NCBI RefSeq assembly: GCF_020184175.1
Contig: NC_065531.1
Span: forward strand, 44,537,213 to 44,601,212
DNA: 64,000 nucleotides
Reading direction: 5' to 3'
Source: Aphis gossypii
Taxonomy: Eukaryota; Arthropoda; Insecta; Hemiptera; Aphididae
Shown: positions 38,476-50,559 of the stretch, piece by piece
Numbering within the stretch: the stretch's first letter is position 1
Layout: each line of letters opens with the position of its first letter
Program-made: the position numbers and the translations under genes
The notes under the pieces: generated by a model
What the model was told of the DNA's origin: nothing
What the model saw: the letters and a program-made list of their open reading frames with translations, nothing else
Databases searched by the model: none

Positions 38476-39014
38476 CGAATGCGTCCGAGAAAATAAAAAT
38501 AGTATTTTTGACGTACCCTCTCAATTAATTTAATTACCACGAGTGCACCACGAGAATTTGAACTGCAGGCTTACACCTCAGATATATTTGGTTATTATTT
38601 TGGCATAGCTACACCCATACACATATCTTTTTTTTAACTTAGTTAAGTGTACTAATTATTAAAATTTTATGTAACTATACTTTTTTTGAAAATTAAAAAC
38701 ACGTGTAAGCGTGTAACGACTTGTCTATTATCGCACTACTTCACACATCAGTTCATTACTCACACTTATATATTGACCGTAAATGAGTTGAAGTCGTTCT
38801 CAGATATTGTTCAAGCTAAAATAAAATGTGTGATTTATTCACCATTGCCAATTCTTATAGTCGTTATTCTAAAAATAGGTATAAATGTATAATAATATAA
38901 TAGTAAATAGTCGGGTACTTGTCTTTTAGAACCTAAAGGTTTTGGCTACGGATCGAAGACGCATCTGAACTATATTGAATATGATTTTGTGGATAAAACT
39001 ACGGACGCATTCGG
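38476..39014. repeat. Inverted 13-mers about 540 bp apart
   Basis: CCGAATGCGTCCG at 38476-38488 is matched by its exact reverse complement at 39002-39014. A related, diverged direct copy (CCTAATGCATCCC) lies near 38406. This could be the ends of a small DNA transposon or scraps of a repeat family. No target duplication was seen. Confidence 0.4.
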
Positions 39015-40649
39015 GATATTATGAAGAAAGTAAAACGAGACAAACTCACTCGAAACATTCCTAAAGATGGTCCTTTCTAGTTATGCTACACTTATACATA
39101 TAAGTATCTCGCAATTTTCAAAGAACTTTTCCAAACAACGAGTAATGTTATGATATTGTATATAGTACATATATTATAGTACAATATATATTAATACGTA
39201 GGTATTTATCTTAGGAGAAACGCAAAAACATCCTACACAAACAACATTCAATCTTTCCACATTATTTCGCTATGCAAATTAATTAATGCCTCTCATCCAG
39301 TATCTCAACAATTCATTCCGAGCTTAAATTTAAAATAGTTCATGGAGAAGCTATAAGATATTTTACAAACGATTCTATAGTCATTTAATCTCCCACCCTA
39401 ATCCACTTGTAAATAACCTCGAAATCTCCATAGTTTCTGGTAATCCTCCAGACGTCTCAAACGTGAATTTTGTTATGATGACAGATATACATATTAATTA
39501 CCAGTTAAAAATTGTACATACTTAAAAAGTCATCTCTTCTCAAAGTTTGACTATAACGTATATACATTTATATTTTTAATGTTTAAGCATTACGTACATT
39601 AAACTTTTTTAATTATACCATTCTTAGTATTCACATATTTCTAATAAAAAATATATAAAATAAATATTTATATTTATTTGTAACTTTACCAATTATAGCA
39701 AAATATATACCATTATATAAATATTAAATATATAACAATGATAATAATAAAGTGTACCATGTAATAAACAAGGGATTTATCAATTACGCCGATTACTGTT
39801 TATATAACTATAATATATATCTATTATCTATCTATCGATTCTAACGAACTTTAAATATATAAGTAAAAATTAACTTTGTAAACTTTATATTGAATTAATA
39901 TTTTAAATAAATAAAGATTATTCAAGATATATATTTGAACAAAAGTTATAATGTTTCTATTTTTTAATTTCGGAAATTCTGTGAGTCATAATGTTGAACT
40001 TATATTTATGTTTAGTATAGTAATATATACTATCTAGAAAACACAATAATAATTAAAAATAACAATATGTATTTTAAAAATAAAAAATATATACTTATAG
40101 TTATTACTTATTACTTTTGTTAATATTAAGTCACATAATACATACATAAATGAATTTACAAATATTAAATACTAATACAATATGTACTGAATTTAAAACT
40201 CGATATAATTAATAAGTACTTAATACTTAGTTTGAACAGTATAATATAATAGGAGGTGAAGTCGATACTAAATCCGCGAAGTTTGTAAAAACTCGGCAAA
40301 AATCTATGTATACCTACTCGTACATCGTATAACCACATAATTAAATGCAACATACATGCGACTATATCTACCTAATTAAAAATATTTAAGTTTTTTATTT
40401 TCGTTTTACATTAATCGCAATGATATTGTCGACAGACAAGCAAAAAATTTTTTTGTGAAAAACTTAATGCAATAAATTAATATTTAATACTACAATAATA
40501 TTATATTATACGTTCCATCACTTTCGCTGAATACGTTTTGAATGTCATCGTTTAGTACCATGTTTTATTATTAACTTGGTGACACGAATATTATGCGTGT
40601 TCTTAGATCATTTATGTTTAAATAGTTTTTTTTTTATTGTTATTGTTAT

Positions 40650-40829
40650 ATGGGCGTTAAAAGTGCACCAAAAGCCGTAGCTCGTGCAGCGATTTTCCGG
40701 AAGCTCCAAAATTCAAACAGAAAATATCTACATTCTACATACATCTCGTCCTATATATTGTATTCGGAAACTACCAAACTTATTATTACGCTGTTGGATG
40801 TGTATACGCCCGAGAATACAATCGATTAA
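40650..40829 (+). CDS. Small open frame, 59 codons (doubtful)
   Basis: ATG at 40650 opens a frame of 59 codons ending in TAA at 40827-40829. The product starts MGVKSAPKAVARAAIFRKLQ and ends YTPENTID. The first 20 codons have balanced composition and a basic, alanine-rich character, unlike random AT-rich sequence. There is no recognised domain. An overlapping frame (40684-40929) is also open, so chance is likely. Confidence 0.15.
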   Translation: MGVKSAPKAVARAAIFRKLQNSNRKYLHSTYISSYILYSETTKLIITLLDVYTPENTID

Positions 40830-43500
40830 CGTCCATCGTGAATGTATAATATCACACGACTATGGCTGCCAAACAAACGGAAACCGTATTAATATAATTT
40901 ATCGTAATTGTGTATTTGCAATGAAGTGAATGATTTATATTACATGCCTTGAATCTTGATCCATGTGCAATTCACGGAAAAAGGCAGCGAAATGAAATGG
41001 CGTAGTGGCGTGAATTATCGGGGCACAATCATAAATTATATTCATATTAATGTATTTTCGACAAATAATATCAAGATTAAATTCTTTATTACATCGATAA
41101 AAAAAATGAAGAAACTATATACGCGTGTACCTGTAGTACCTACTCTTGTCTCTTACACTATATTGTTTAAAATTACTGTTCTGGACAATGTTGTATGAAA
41201 GTGAAAAATGTTGTGTTCAGATTTTGAATATTCTAATTGACTGAACACTACCTACATATTATTGTACACAAATCTTTATTATCATTTTTATCATTTTATC
41301 AAATCGTCCCTTTAAACTGTGCAGTGGCTAATTTACGATTTTTTTTTTTTATCTAAAGAATATTTAAAAAAAATTCCTATTACTTTAACTCTGATTAACC
41401 TTAAATTTTCATCTCTAGATATTATAATTGTCATATAGATACAATCTAACAAAAAAATAAAAATTCAGTTTAGGTAATATTTCAATAAATCTTAAACCCT
41501 CATATAATTCCATTTTTTCATTGCTTTTATTTCTATTAGATAATTATTATTTTGACTATTTTTAAATTGTAATATTTTATATATTCATAACTTTAAATTG
41601 GTTAATACTTTTATTTATTCTAATATCAAATTAACAACACGAAGTTACAAAATTGATTGGATTAATAAAAATTTGATGTGTTGCAACGCATATACCTACG
41701 ACAGAGAAGAAAACCTACAATAGTGCGCTGATATACCCTCTATAGTATTTTATTAACATTTCCATTCAACCATAATTTCAAGTCTTAAATATTTGTCTAC
41801 CTATATCGCTAATTCCTATATCAACCTGTTGCAACTGCAACATCTTATATTAACCTCAGGACGTGAAAAGATAATAACATATTACAAGACACTTAGTTAT
41901 ACCAAGTACAATATAACGTATATATTGAAATAAAATGTAATATATTTTACTTTACCGATGATCTGATAACAATATATGGAGCAAGCAATAGAACAAGACT
42001 GTTTCGGTAAACGAATACATAGCATACCGAAGGATTATAATAGTATTATAATTATTATAAAATATGTTGTTAAATAATCAAAATATACAGCACTTTCACC
42101 TATGTGTAAATACAGAATGAGTATTGAGTTTGATGATACGTGTCTGACCATCTAAATCTAATGATATATAATATGTATGTTATAATAGTAAAATATAAAT
42201 ACTGTAATACACAAAATGTTAACAGTGTAGAACTACAGAAGAAAATTATAAAATAACCATTATGGTATTATTATTTATTAGTATGTGAAGTGTGTGGTAT
42301 AGTAGATATAGTTTAGTTTGCAACATAAACTTTTTGGCACTTCGATATATAGGTGTAAACTGGGATGCCCCTCTCAAAATTTTAACTGTACAATGCCCCC
42401 TTAATATTTTGTAAATTTATTTGAAAAATATTATCAAAAAGGCATTTTAAACTTGCAAGAATTATATTTTTTCAAGAAAACTGAAAAATATAATATTTTA
42501 AAAAGATTAACTATAGAAATAAAAATTATTTGATTAATCAAAATGTATACTTTGTCTCTAAGTAGGTATCTTTAAGTATACGGTATATCAACATAAAATA
42601 AAGTTTACCCCCCATAAAAATCACTCAAGTTACGTCCATGTTTAGGCACCACGAGCCATAATCGTTATCATAATAGTTACTTCAAGCTTTGGATGGTCCA
42701 AAATTGTCAACAGAATCAAGCGTTTAAGTTAAATCTTAATCATAGTTTCTCGTATACCCTCTAGAACTCAAGTGGCGAGTCTTGTGAATTTCGTCACTAT
42801 TGTTATAATTTATTGTCTTATATAGTTATATATATTTTCATTTTCAATCGGCTGTATTCAAAAAACCATATTTATTTTTTCGTACACACTTTTTCTGTAT
42901 TGAAGATCAATATGTCTAAAGTCATCCTAATTAAATCTGTTCTAAATTGTTTACTCTTTACCCAAGTTTTAAAATTAAATACCTACCTAACTGTTTATTA
43001 TATATTATGGTTTTTTTTTAATTATGTTTTTACATTAATTCGCATAAATAATAGTTTTTCTTGTTATTACTTATTACTCAATTATAATTTATGATCACAT
43101 TAATTCCTAATGACTAAAATATAATAATTTTCATTAATATTTCATTGAAAAAACTACATTTCAACCTGTTAAATGAATTATTAAACCATAAAAATAACAA
43201 AGGTTCTGAGGTTACTGATTTACTACCATCCTTGTCATCATCAGACGTACCTATTTATGTTACTGCCTCGTCCTCCGCCCAAGTGTTCGCAAACAGAATG
43301 TCAACAATTTCAATGTTCTTGCGGAAGAAAACATTCTTCCGTAAATACTAACCCGGCCAACTCGCATAACCAAGTAATCGGTAATATTCGTAACGAGAAA
43401 CGGACGCAGTGAACTCTGTACGATTGTACGTAATATAAAAGTCTATATTGTCTAAAATTTTAAAATGTAATGTATAACAATATGTCACTATGGTAAGTAG
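40830..43500. other. AT-rich intergenic sequence
   Basis: No gene was recognised. The open frame at 42813-43094 is dominated by Y, F, L, I and N, as expected from AT-rich noncoding DNA. The frame at 43145-43351 starts from TTG and shows no domain. Confidence 0.4.
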
Positions 43501-43526
43501 CACGAATTAAAACATTTTAATTCGTG
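43501..43526. repeat. 12-bp perfect inverted repeat (hairpin) upstream of the TBC gene
   Basis: CACGAATTAAAA and TTTTAATTCGTG are exact complements separated by CA. It lies about 0.4 kb upstream of the putative TBC1D10-like start region. Confidence 0.8.
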
Positions 43527-43559
43527 TTAAGTAGGTAGTACCGCAGTCATGAGCGTTAC

Positions 43560-44530
43560 GTAACCACGGTTAGATGAATTCGTCACGAGACGACGTCGTA
43601 ACGACTAAAGATAAACGAAAATATAAAAATAGCGCGGCCGAAGTTATTTTTAAAAAACGACAGTGTGGATATTTTTGGCTTGTCGCCGTGAGCTGCACTG
43701 GAATTCAGCACGCGCTCTGCGATGGCAATAATAACAATGTCACTTTGTCACTCCGTCATGGTATTTGCATAATACAATTATATTATTATAATTAACAATA
43801 ATAATCTACTAATATGAGTAGGTTTGGCCGCCGCACAACGAAAATAACAAAAACGATATCGTAAACCCGCGAACCACACGTTTTCTCTTATGAATTGCGT
43901 AGGTATTTAATATATTTTATCCGTCAGTCACCGTCGGACCGTCGCCGCAGCAGCTGTTCTGCTCCGCTCGGCGATTCACATTTCACACTCCGCTCTGCCG
44001 TACTCGTTCGCACACCACTCCAGTCGTAAGTCCGCACTCCGCAGTCCGCAGTCGTGTTGTATTAGCTGTCTTGTGCGGTTCTGCGTTAATCGTTGGCTCG
44101 GGCTCGGATTTCTCACTTTTTACAATCGGCCTTGGCAAACAGGCGATATTAATGTTGTTATTATTATTATCATTATCATTCGACGTCAATATCAAATGCC
44201 CACCACCGTGACGGCCTCCGCCAACGAAGAAAAAATACCGAGAAAAATAAGAAAACTCGGAATCGCTAGCGTCGTTTTGCGTTTGTAATCATCTCCGTCG
44301 ATCGTGGGCTTCTTAATCGTTCTGTTATCTTCCGCTGTGCGCGATGGACTGAACAGAAAGTCGTGCACGCTCAGCGCGCCACTAACGATTCTCGCGAGAC
44401 GCGCGTTACGCTTACGTCCGACACGCCGCGCCGTCTCAAGTGCAGTGCGTATATTACTGTTATTCAATAATATTATTTATCATAATATTCAGTCGACGGG
44501 TATTAAATCGTAATATATATTATTAGTAAC
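43560..44530 (+). promoter_or_regulatory. CpG-rich promoter and 5'UTR region of the TBC1D10-like gene
   Basis: About 1 kb of CpG-rich sequence precedes the first coding exon. An insect initiator-like TCAGTC lies at 43924-43929, followed by GTCGCCGCAGCAGC and GC-rich sequence. No TATA box was seen at a fitting distance. A likely 5'UTR intron ends at CAG before 44700, since TTTACGTGTACAG just precedes the coding exon. Open frames in this block on both strands are products of high GC and are not called. Confidence 0.5.
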
Positions 44531-44730
44531 TAACCGTACACTGTTGTTCGTTGTTCATGGTTTTGTAGTATATAGGTAGGTATCGTGTTCAAAAAATTAT
44601 AACACCTTGCTAAACCTAAAAGCATCTTGCTAATGACGATTTGCAAAACCTGAGTACCTCTAGCTCGATAATAACTATAGTAAGTTTTACGTGTACAGAT
44701 CGTTCAGATTCGTTTATTACACAAAATAAT

Positions 44731-47493
44731 ATGAAGGCGGCGAGTCCATTCTCTGTGAACAAAATGGAAAACCGATATGTCGACAACGATGAAGACAACT
44801 ACTCGGATGCCAGCTCATCGCTGGCTCCAAACGGTTCTGTAGTATCAACAGTGCCTGACAGACATGGTTTTCTAGGTGGTGCCCAATACCTGAACGAATC
44901 GTAAGTGTTACCACCTCTTAAAAGTATTATGAGATGATCATTTTACCTTTTGAAATTAATCTTTTAAAAAAAATTTACCCCACACTGTGAAGTAGCTATG
45001 TATTAATGGCTTATGGCTTGTGTGGTTCATAATTACATAATATATTGTGATTACAATAAAGAATTTTTGAGTAATTACATGTTTTGCTCATAATTTTTTT
45101 TATAATAGTCAGAATTTCAATATTTTTTTTATTAACAAGTCAATTAAATATTTTCTTTTAGTATAAATGGATAACAGTAATTCAAATACATTACAAAAGA
45201 AAATTATTGTTTATAAATTTAAATTTTTTTTTAATACTATGTACCTACCCATAATTTATTTAAATTGGATGACATTTATAGTATTTAGTCACATTATGTT
45301 ATAGATTACCTTTAAAATAATAATATTATAATTATTGTGATCATTATTATGTAAGTGAAACTAATTAAAATAAGAGCTTAAGTGTAATGTGCTATAGATT
45401 GTTTTGTATTGTATTGACCACACCTTGATTATTATTGTGTTATTGTGAAATTAATGTTGACACTCATAGACCTCTAAATAGAATTCTTAAACTTTCTTTA
45501 TCATTGTGAAAGTTTCACAAAAATAACTGATTAAACGCAATTGTATAAAATATGATTGATAAGTATAATATAATTTTATAAAATTTAGAAATATTTTGCT
45601 TGTGAGATTTTCAAAAAAATATGAAGATGAATTAGAATTTAAAAAAAATCTTCAACTTACAATTTTGACAATCCTAATCTGAAAGGTTTTAATTTACAGT
45701 CAAATCAGTCAGTATATTATAACTGTATACTTGCAATATTTTATATTGACAATGGTTTTAATAATATTGAACACAGGAAGTTAAATCCTCTTTTGGTCAT
45801 CCTAGCTATTTAGTATGCTATAATGTGTGCATTGCATACTTCCTGTTTTATTCAATATAATCATGTATTTAAGGGTATTGCATTAAAACAACATTACAGT
45901 TTACTAGTTATGCAGTTATGCTTATGTATAAAGGAAGTATATTTGGCTTGCTCTTACTCCTCCCCGTCACATGTGTGAGAACATTTTCTATACTTTCTAT
46001 AGAAATCTTGAATACATGCCTATTGCCTACATATTATTATCTCATTGCTGTGTGAAATTGTTATAACAAAATGTTTATTTGTACGTAGGAAACATATGAT
46101 ATCAGCTAACAAAACAATAGAACGTGAACGAAAATGGCTTAATATGACTGCCAATTGGGATAAACAAATGATTAGGAATTTTAAAAAAGTAATAATATTT
46201 AAAATTAAATTGGTACTTATATATGTTCTAAACATTTTATCTTTATAATGTTTTTGTTTTAGGTACAAAACAGATGTAGAAAAGGAATACCTCAATCAAT
46301 CAGGCCTAGAGCTTGGTTGTACTTGACTAAAGCAAATAAATTGTTAGACCAGAAGAAAAATTTCTATTATAAGCTGTGTGACCAGCCAGGAGATCGTAAA
46401 TGGATCGAAGACATTAGGAAAGATCTACATCGACAGTTCCCATATCATGAAATGTTTGTCGACAATGATGGAACAGGGTAAATTCTAATAAATATTTAAA
46501 AAGTGTCAATAATATTAAATACTAGTTAGGTATTTTTGTTCAACAGCCAAAAAGAATTATTTAATGTTCTCAAAGCATATACAATATTAAACCCTGTCAT
46601 TGGATATTGTCAAGCACAAGCTCCAATTGCTGCTTTTCTTCTCATGCACATGCCAGCTGAGCAAGCATTTTGGTGTTTTGTAGCAATTTGTGATGATTAC
46701 CTTAGTGATTACTACAGTCCAGGAATGGTAACTGAAATTTTTAAACTACAAGTACATTTTAAAGGAACATTGCTTAATTCAATGTATCTATTTTGTTTAG
46801 GAAACATTAATTAGAGATGGTAACATACTTTTTGCATTATTAAAAGAACGTGAACCAAAAATTTATAAACTATTGGTGAGTGTATGATCTTACATCTTGA
46901 TAAATTAATGATTTGTAATTGTTTTTTTTTAATAAATAATTTTATGTTTTAGAAAAAGCAAAGTATTGATCCAATTATGTATATGACTGAATGGTTTTTA
47001 TGTGCTTTCACAAGAACGTTGCCGTGGCCCACTTTGTTGAGGTTTTGGGATATATTTTTATTTGATGGTAAATAAATTTAAAATCTTCTTTTGAATTTTA
47101 TTTTATTTTCTTTATTAATTTTAGGCATTAAAACATTTTTCAAAATGGGTTTAATAATGATCAAAATATCATTACCAGAAAAGTCATACTCAGATCTCAA
47201 AAAACGTTTTCCTACCATGTGTGAAACCTTAGAAGCTTTACGAAATCCACCATTACATATGCTCGAGGAAGAAAGAATTATAAAAAAGGTCTTTTTTCCC
47301 CCCTTACATTTAATTATGTTTTATTAATATTTATTAATTTAAAATGTTTGTATAATTCCCCTGTTTTCTGATCTAATAGCTCATACTGTTAGAAATACCC
47401 GAAGATACGTTCAAATATTACCACATACAACAGTCCTCATTGAGACGAAAAACAAAAGAAACAAAAAAACTTCGAGAAACTGACGTGTTCTGA
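44731..47493 (+). CDS. TBC domain Rab GTPase-activating protein, TBC1D10/whacked family
   Basis: The eight coding exons are 44731-44900, 46089-46188, 46263-46477, 46547-46727, 46801-46875, 46953-47067, 47125-47288 and 47380-47493. They sum to 1134 nt, 377 residues plus stop, with every split codon in phase. The N-terminal motif DRHGFLGGAQY matches the family's DRYGFIGG lead-in. The TBC domain runs from about residue 95 to 300. It carries the arginine-finger motif IRKDLHR (141-147), the glutamine-finger motif YCQ (182-184), and the subfamily signature HMPAEQAFWC and YMTEWFLCAF. Proteins of this family speed GTP hydrolysis on Rab GTPases (Rab35 or Rab27 in mammals; whacked acts in fly tracheal membrane traffic). 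Start: the first ATG in the open exon. The last donor is GTCTTT, weaker than usual. An in-frame alternative donor at 46752 would add eight residues. A polyadenylation signal AATAAA lies at 47764. Confidence 0.93.
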
Positions 47494-49562
47494 ACATTTG
47501 CAATGACTATTTTACAAAAAGTTACCTTAAGGAAAACAGGTTAATAATAAGAGTATAATTCTGATCTAATATATAAAATATATATTGAACTGGCCCTTTA
47601 ATGTTATGTGTTGACAAAAAAGAATTTGTATTATTATTGTTAGTCTTCCATATTTCTAATTATAATACTATTTTATTGTTATATATTTTAAACTTTATAT
47701 AGGAGACTCAAGTAAAATTGTTAACTATATTTTATTTTAATTCCATTTGGTGCTCTAAGTGTAAATAAAATAATTATTACTTTCTAGTCTGTATTTCTTA
47801 TTAAAACAACCTTGTAGAAATATTTAAAAATGAATATTTCTATTGAAGAACTTGAATTTCATTTATCATTAATTTTATCATTGTTGTTTTTTCAGCACGT
47901 TAATATTATAGTTATTAGTATAACAGCACACTGAAACGTGCATATAATTCTATTTATTCCACAATTAGTTTTACTAAAGAACTTGCTTATCATTTATTTT
48001 TTTAATTGTTACATAATTTGATGAATAATATAATACAGTACACATGAAACACAGAATGAAGAGATTTCCCAGCAGAGGTACTTTTGTATTAAATAGTTAT
48101 AGGCTTTAGTAAGCTAACTTATATGTATTTTAATTTACATCATTGGTTATCTTTTAAATCCATAAAAATGTTGATTAGGACTTAATAGTCAGAATTTTTT
48201 TTTATCTTATCCTACATTGATGACTGATGAGTTAATCAAATTGCCAAAGTCCTCTGCATAAAAGCATTTACAATATTATCATTTTAATTTAAAAACTTGT
48301 TTCTAAAAATAAAAAATGTAAATAATAAAATTCCATTAGAACTACTGTTTTTGCATGGAAGTTTTTATGGAATGTCACAAAAAATATAAGTGTTAGTATT
48401 TAAAAAAATTACAACTAGTCTAACGGGATTCAGCCAATTTGGTGCTTTCAAATTTTTTGAATAAATCTTGATTTAAGGGGACATGCCAACATTTGCTCAA
48501 TCAGGTAAATGTTATTTGGTCAATACAATATTTAAGGATTGTAAAAAAAATGTATAGGTACGTGTTTTTTTGTACCATTGTTTGTTAATTACTTATTTCA
48601 ATAATATTTACATAATTAGAGAGGCATTGATAAGATATTTTTTAAGAACATATAGTCATTCAATTATAGTTATTCACGTGAGTCATAAATCATAATGCAC
48701 ATGTAAATAGACAATTTTTATTTTTTAATGCATACGCAGTACATAAAAAAAATATTTATAAAATTGAATGAAAGTTTTTGACAAAATATTTCAATATAAT
48801 TATATGTCAAGAAAATATTGTCAATTTTCAAAACCTTTCTTAACAGAATTTTAATGAATACACTTACAGAAACGTGTTTTATATTATAACGTATAAAATA
48901 TATATATATATATATATAGGTACAGTTTACAATATTATAATATCGTGATTTTTATGAATTTTGTGGAAATTATAAAATTAAAACCCTTGTACAAAAATAT
49001 TGAGACTAAAGATTTTCTATACTTTTTAATTAAAAAGTTATCGACTCAAATATTTTTCGGCTAAAATTTTTTTTCTAAATAATCTAATTTTTTACTAAAA
49101 TAAAATAGAAAATTTCTCATGCTTAATAGCCAAAATATTTTAAAAACTTTATCATAAATATAAAATGATACCTTATTTAAACTTTTGGTGAAAAATTCAA
49201 GTATCTACAGTTATTCGATCTTAAGTTAGACCAAAAAAACAATCGATTTTATCAAAAATTGGATTTACGTAAGTGTCTATTTTTTTTCCTGTTGTAGTGT
49301 TGTATTTCAGTTTAAAATCAAAGGCTTTTATCGACTTCTTGTTTTTTACATATTACACACAAAAAAACACCATATTATACTATAGTTAAGTCAATACATT
49401 GTTTGCTCCACTAATAAATCAAAAATTATGAATTATGATACAATTCAATGTTTTCGTTTTAAATAAAATGACTTACTTAAAACCATTTAAATATATTATG
49501 TTTAATAAATATTCTAAACCTGTATATTAACTTACTAATAGATAGATCGTAGACGATGTGAT
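47494..49562. other. 3'UTR of the TBC gene and intergenic AT-rich DNA
   Basis: The UTR probably ends soon after AATAAA at 47764. Beyond it no gene was recognised. A (TA)n run lies at about 48898-48918. Confidence 0.45.
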
Positions 49563-49935
49563 CATAGACGTGGGCAGAAATTTTGCACATGGTGTGCACA
49601 ATTAATTTAGTAACGGTTACTTGACCTATTACAATTAATAAGATAAATATTATCTCAATAATAAATATAAATTTTTTAGACGTTGTTTGATTGATAATGA
49701 AAATAAAGAGTATTATAATATTATGTAAATTTAATATTATTATTCACTATTATATAAATTAAAAACAATTATTAATTTACATATTATTACATAATTTATA
49801 GGTAGGTACTTATTAACCTACTCTCAATAATCAATTTTAAATAATAAAACAATTTTTAATCAAAAATTTTAAATAGGCACAAATTTTACCAGGATGTGCA
49901 GCTACACGCCTGCACATTTAGTGAGCACGTCTATG
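49563..49935. mobile_element. Possible MITE, 373 bp
   Basis: CATAGACGTG at 49563 and CACGTCTATG ending at 49935 are exact 10-bp inverted repeats. Similarity continues imperfectly inward (TTTTGCACATGG against the complement of TGTGCAG motifs). The interior is AT-rich and noncoding. The target duplication is unclear. Confidence 0.45.
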
Positions 49936-49949
49936 CAATATGGGTGTGA

Positions 49950-49986
49950 CTAGAGAGCCTAGATACTTATTATCTAGGCTCTCTAG
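49950..49986. repeat. Perfect 16-bp hairpin
   Basis: CTAGAGAGCCTAGATA (49950-49965) is followed by the loop CTTAT and the exact complement (49971-49986). It directly follows the possible MITE at 49563-49935 and lies in otherwise plain sequence. Confidence 0.85.
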
Positions 49987-50559
49987 ATGTGTAAAAACTA
50001 AAAAGCCTAAAAATAAATCTTGTGATAAGACAAATTAAATCGAAACTTAGAAATAAAATTTTTTATAAATTATCATAGCACTGTCTATAGATTTTAGGGT
50101 ATTGGTTATTGATTGAACATTTTTAACAGTATTGAGTGAAGATTGAGTTTATCTATGATCACAGAACTATGAGTGAATATAATTTTTATGAGGGGTAGAC
50201 AATAGGCAACTTGTCGTACAAAATATGTCGAATCGTCAATGGTCGATATAAGGATTTCCTTATCAATGAATGGCCTCTTACGTTTCTTTATTATCTATGA
50301 AAAATTGGAAAATTTGCCATGTCCTGTTTGATATTAAACAACAGGAAAATAGAATAGATATGACTATTGAGTATTGACTAAGTATATTAAACTTATAACT
50401 TTGTGCCTGTCGCATGTGTCAATGCGTAAAAATCTCAACTCTGTAACAATCTACTGTCTAGCCTATAAATTATAATAGTGCTGGGTAGTGTATGTTTCGT
50501 GAATTCACGTTGAACTTGTTAATAGTCACTTCTGTTCTTACTATATATTAGACTACATA
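49987..50559 (+). promoter_or_regulatory. Upstream region of SNW1
   Basis: This is AT-rich and not CpG-rich, unlike the TBC promoter. No TATA or initiator element could be fixed with confidence. The transcription start is probably within the last 150 bases, because the first coding exon carries only 14 coding bases. Confidence 0.3.

Larger units (their letters stand above)
35013..40649. other. AT-rich intergenic sequence with decayed repeats
   Basis: The block includes a terminus-like fragment at 37154 and an inverted 13-mer pair at 38476 and 39002. Open frames such as 37055-37297 on the minus strand overlap the terminus fragment and are not convincing genes. Confidence 0.4.

Noticed and set aside
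42813..43094. 93-codon frame rich in Y, F, L, I and N
   Set aside because: The composition is what AT-rich noncoding DNA gives by chance; the hydrophobic residues are not arranged in clear membrane helices.
43983..44513. Overlapping frames on both strands upstream of the TBC gene
   Set aside because: They lie in the CpG-rich promoter region, where stops are rare. No domain is visible and the frames conflict.
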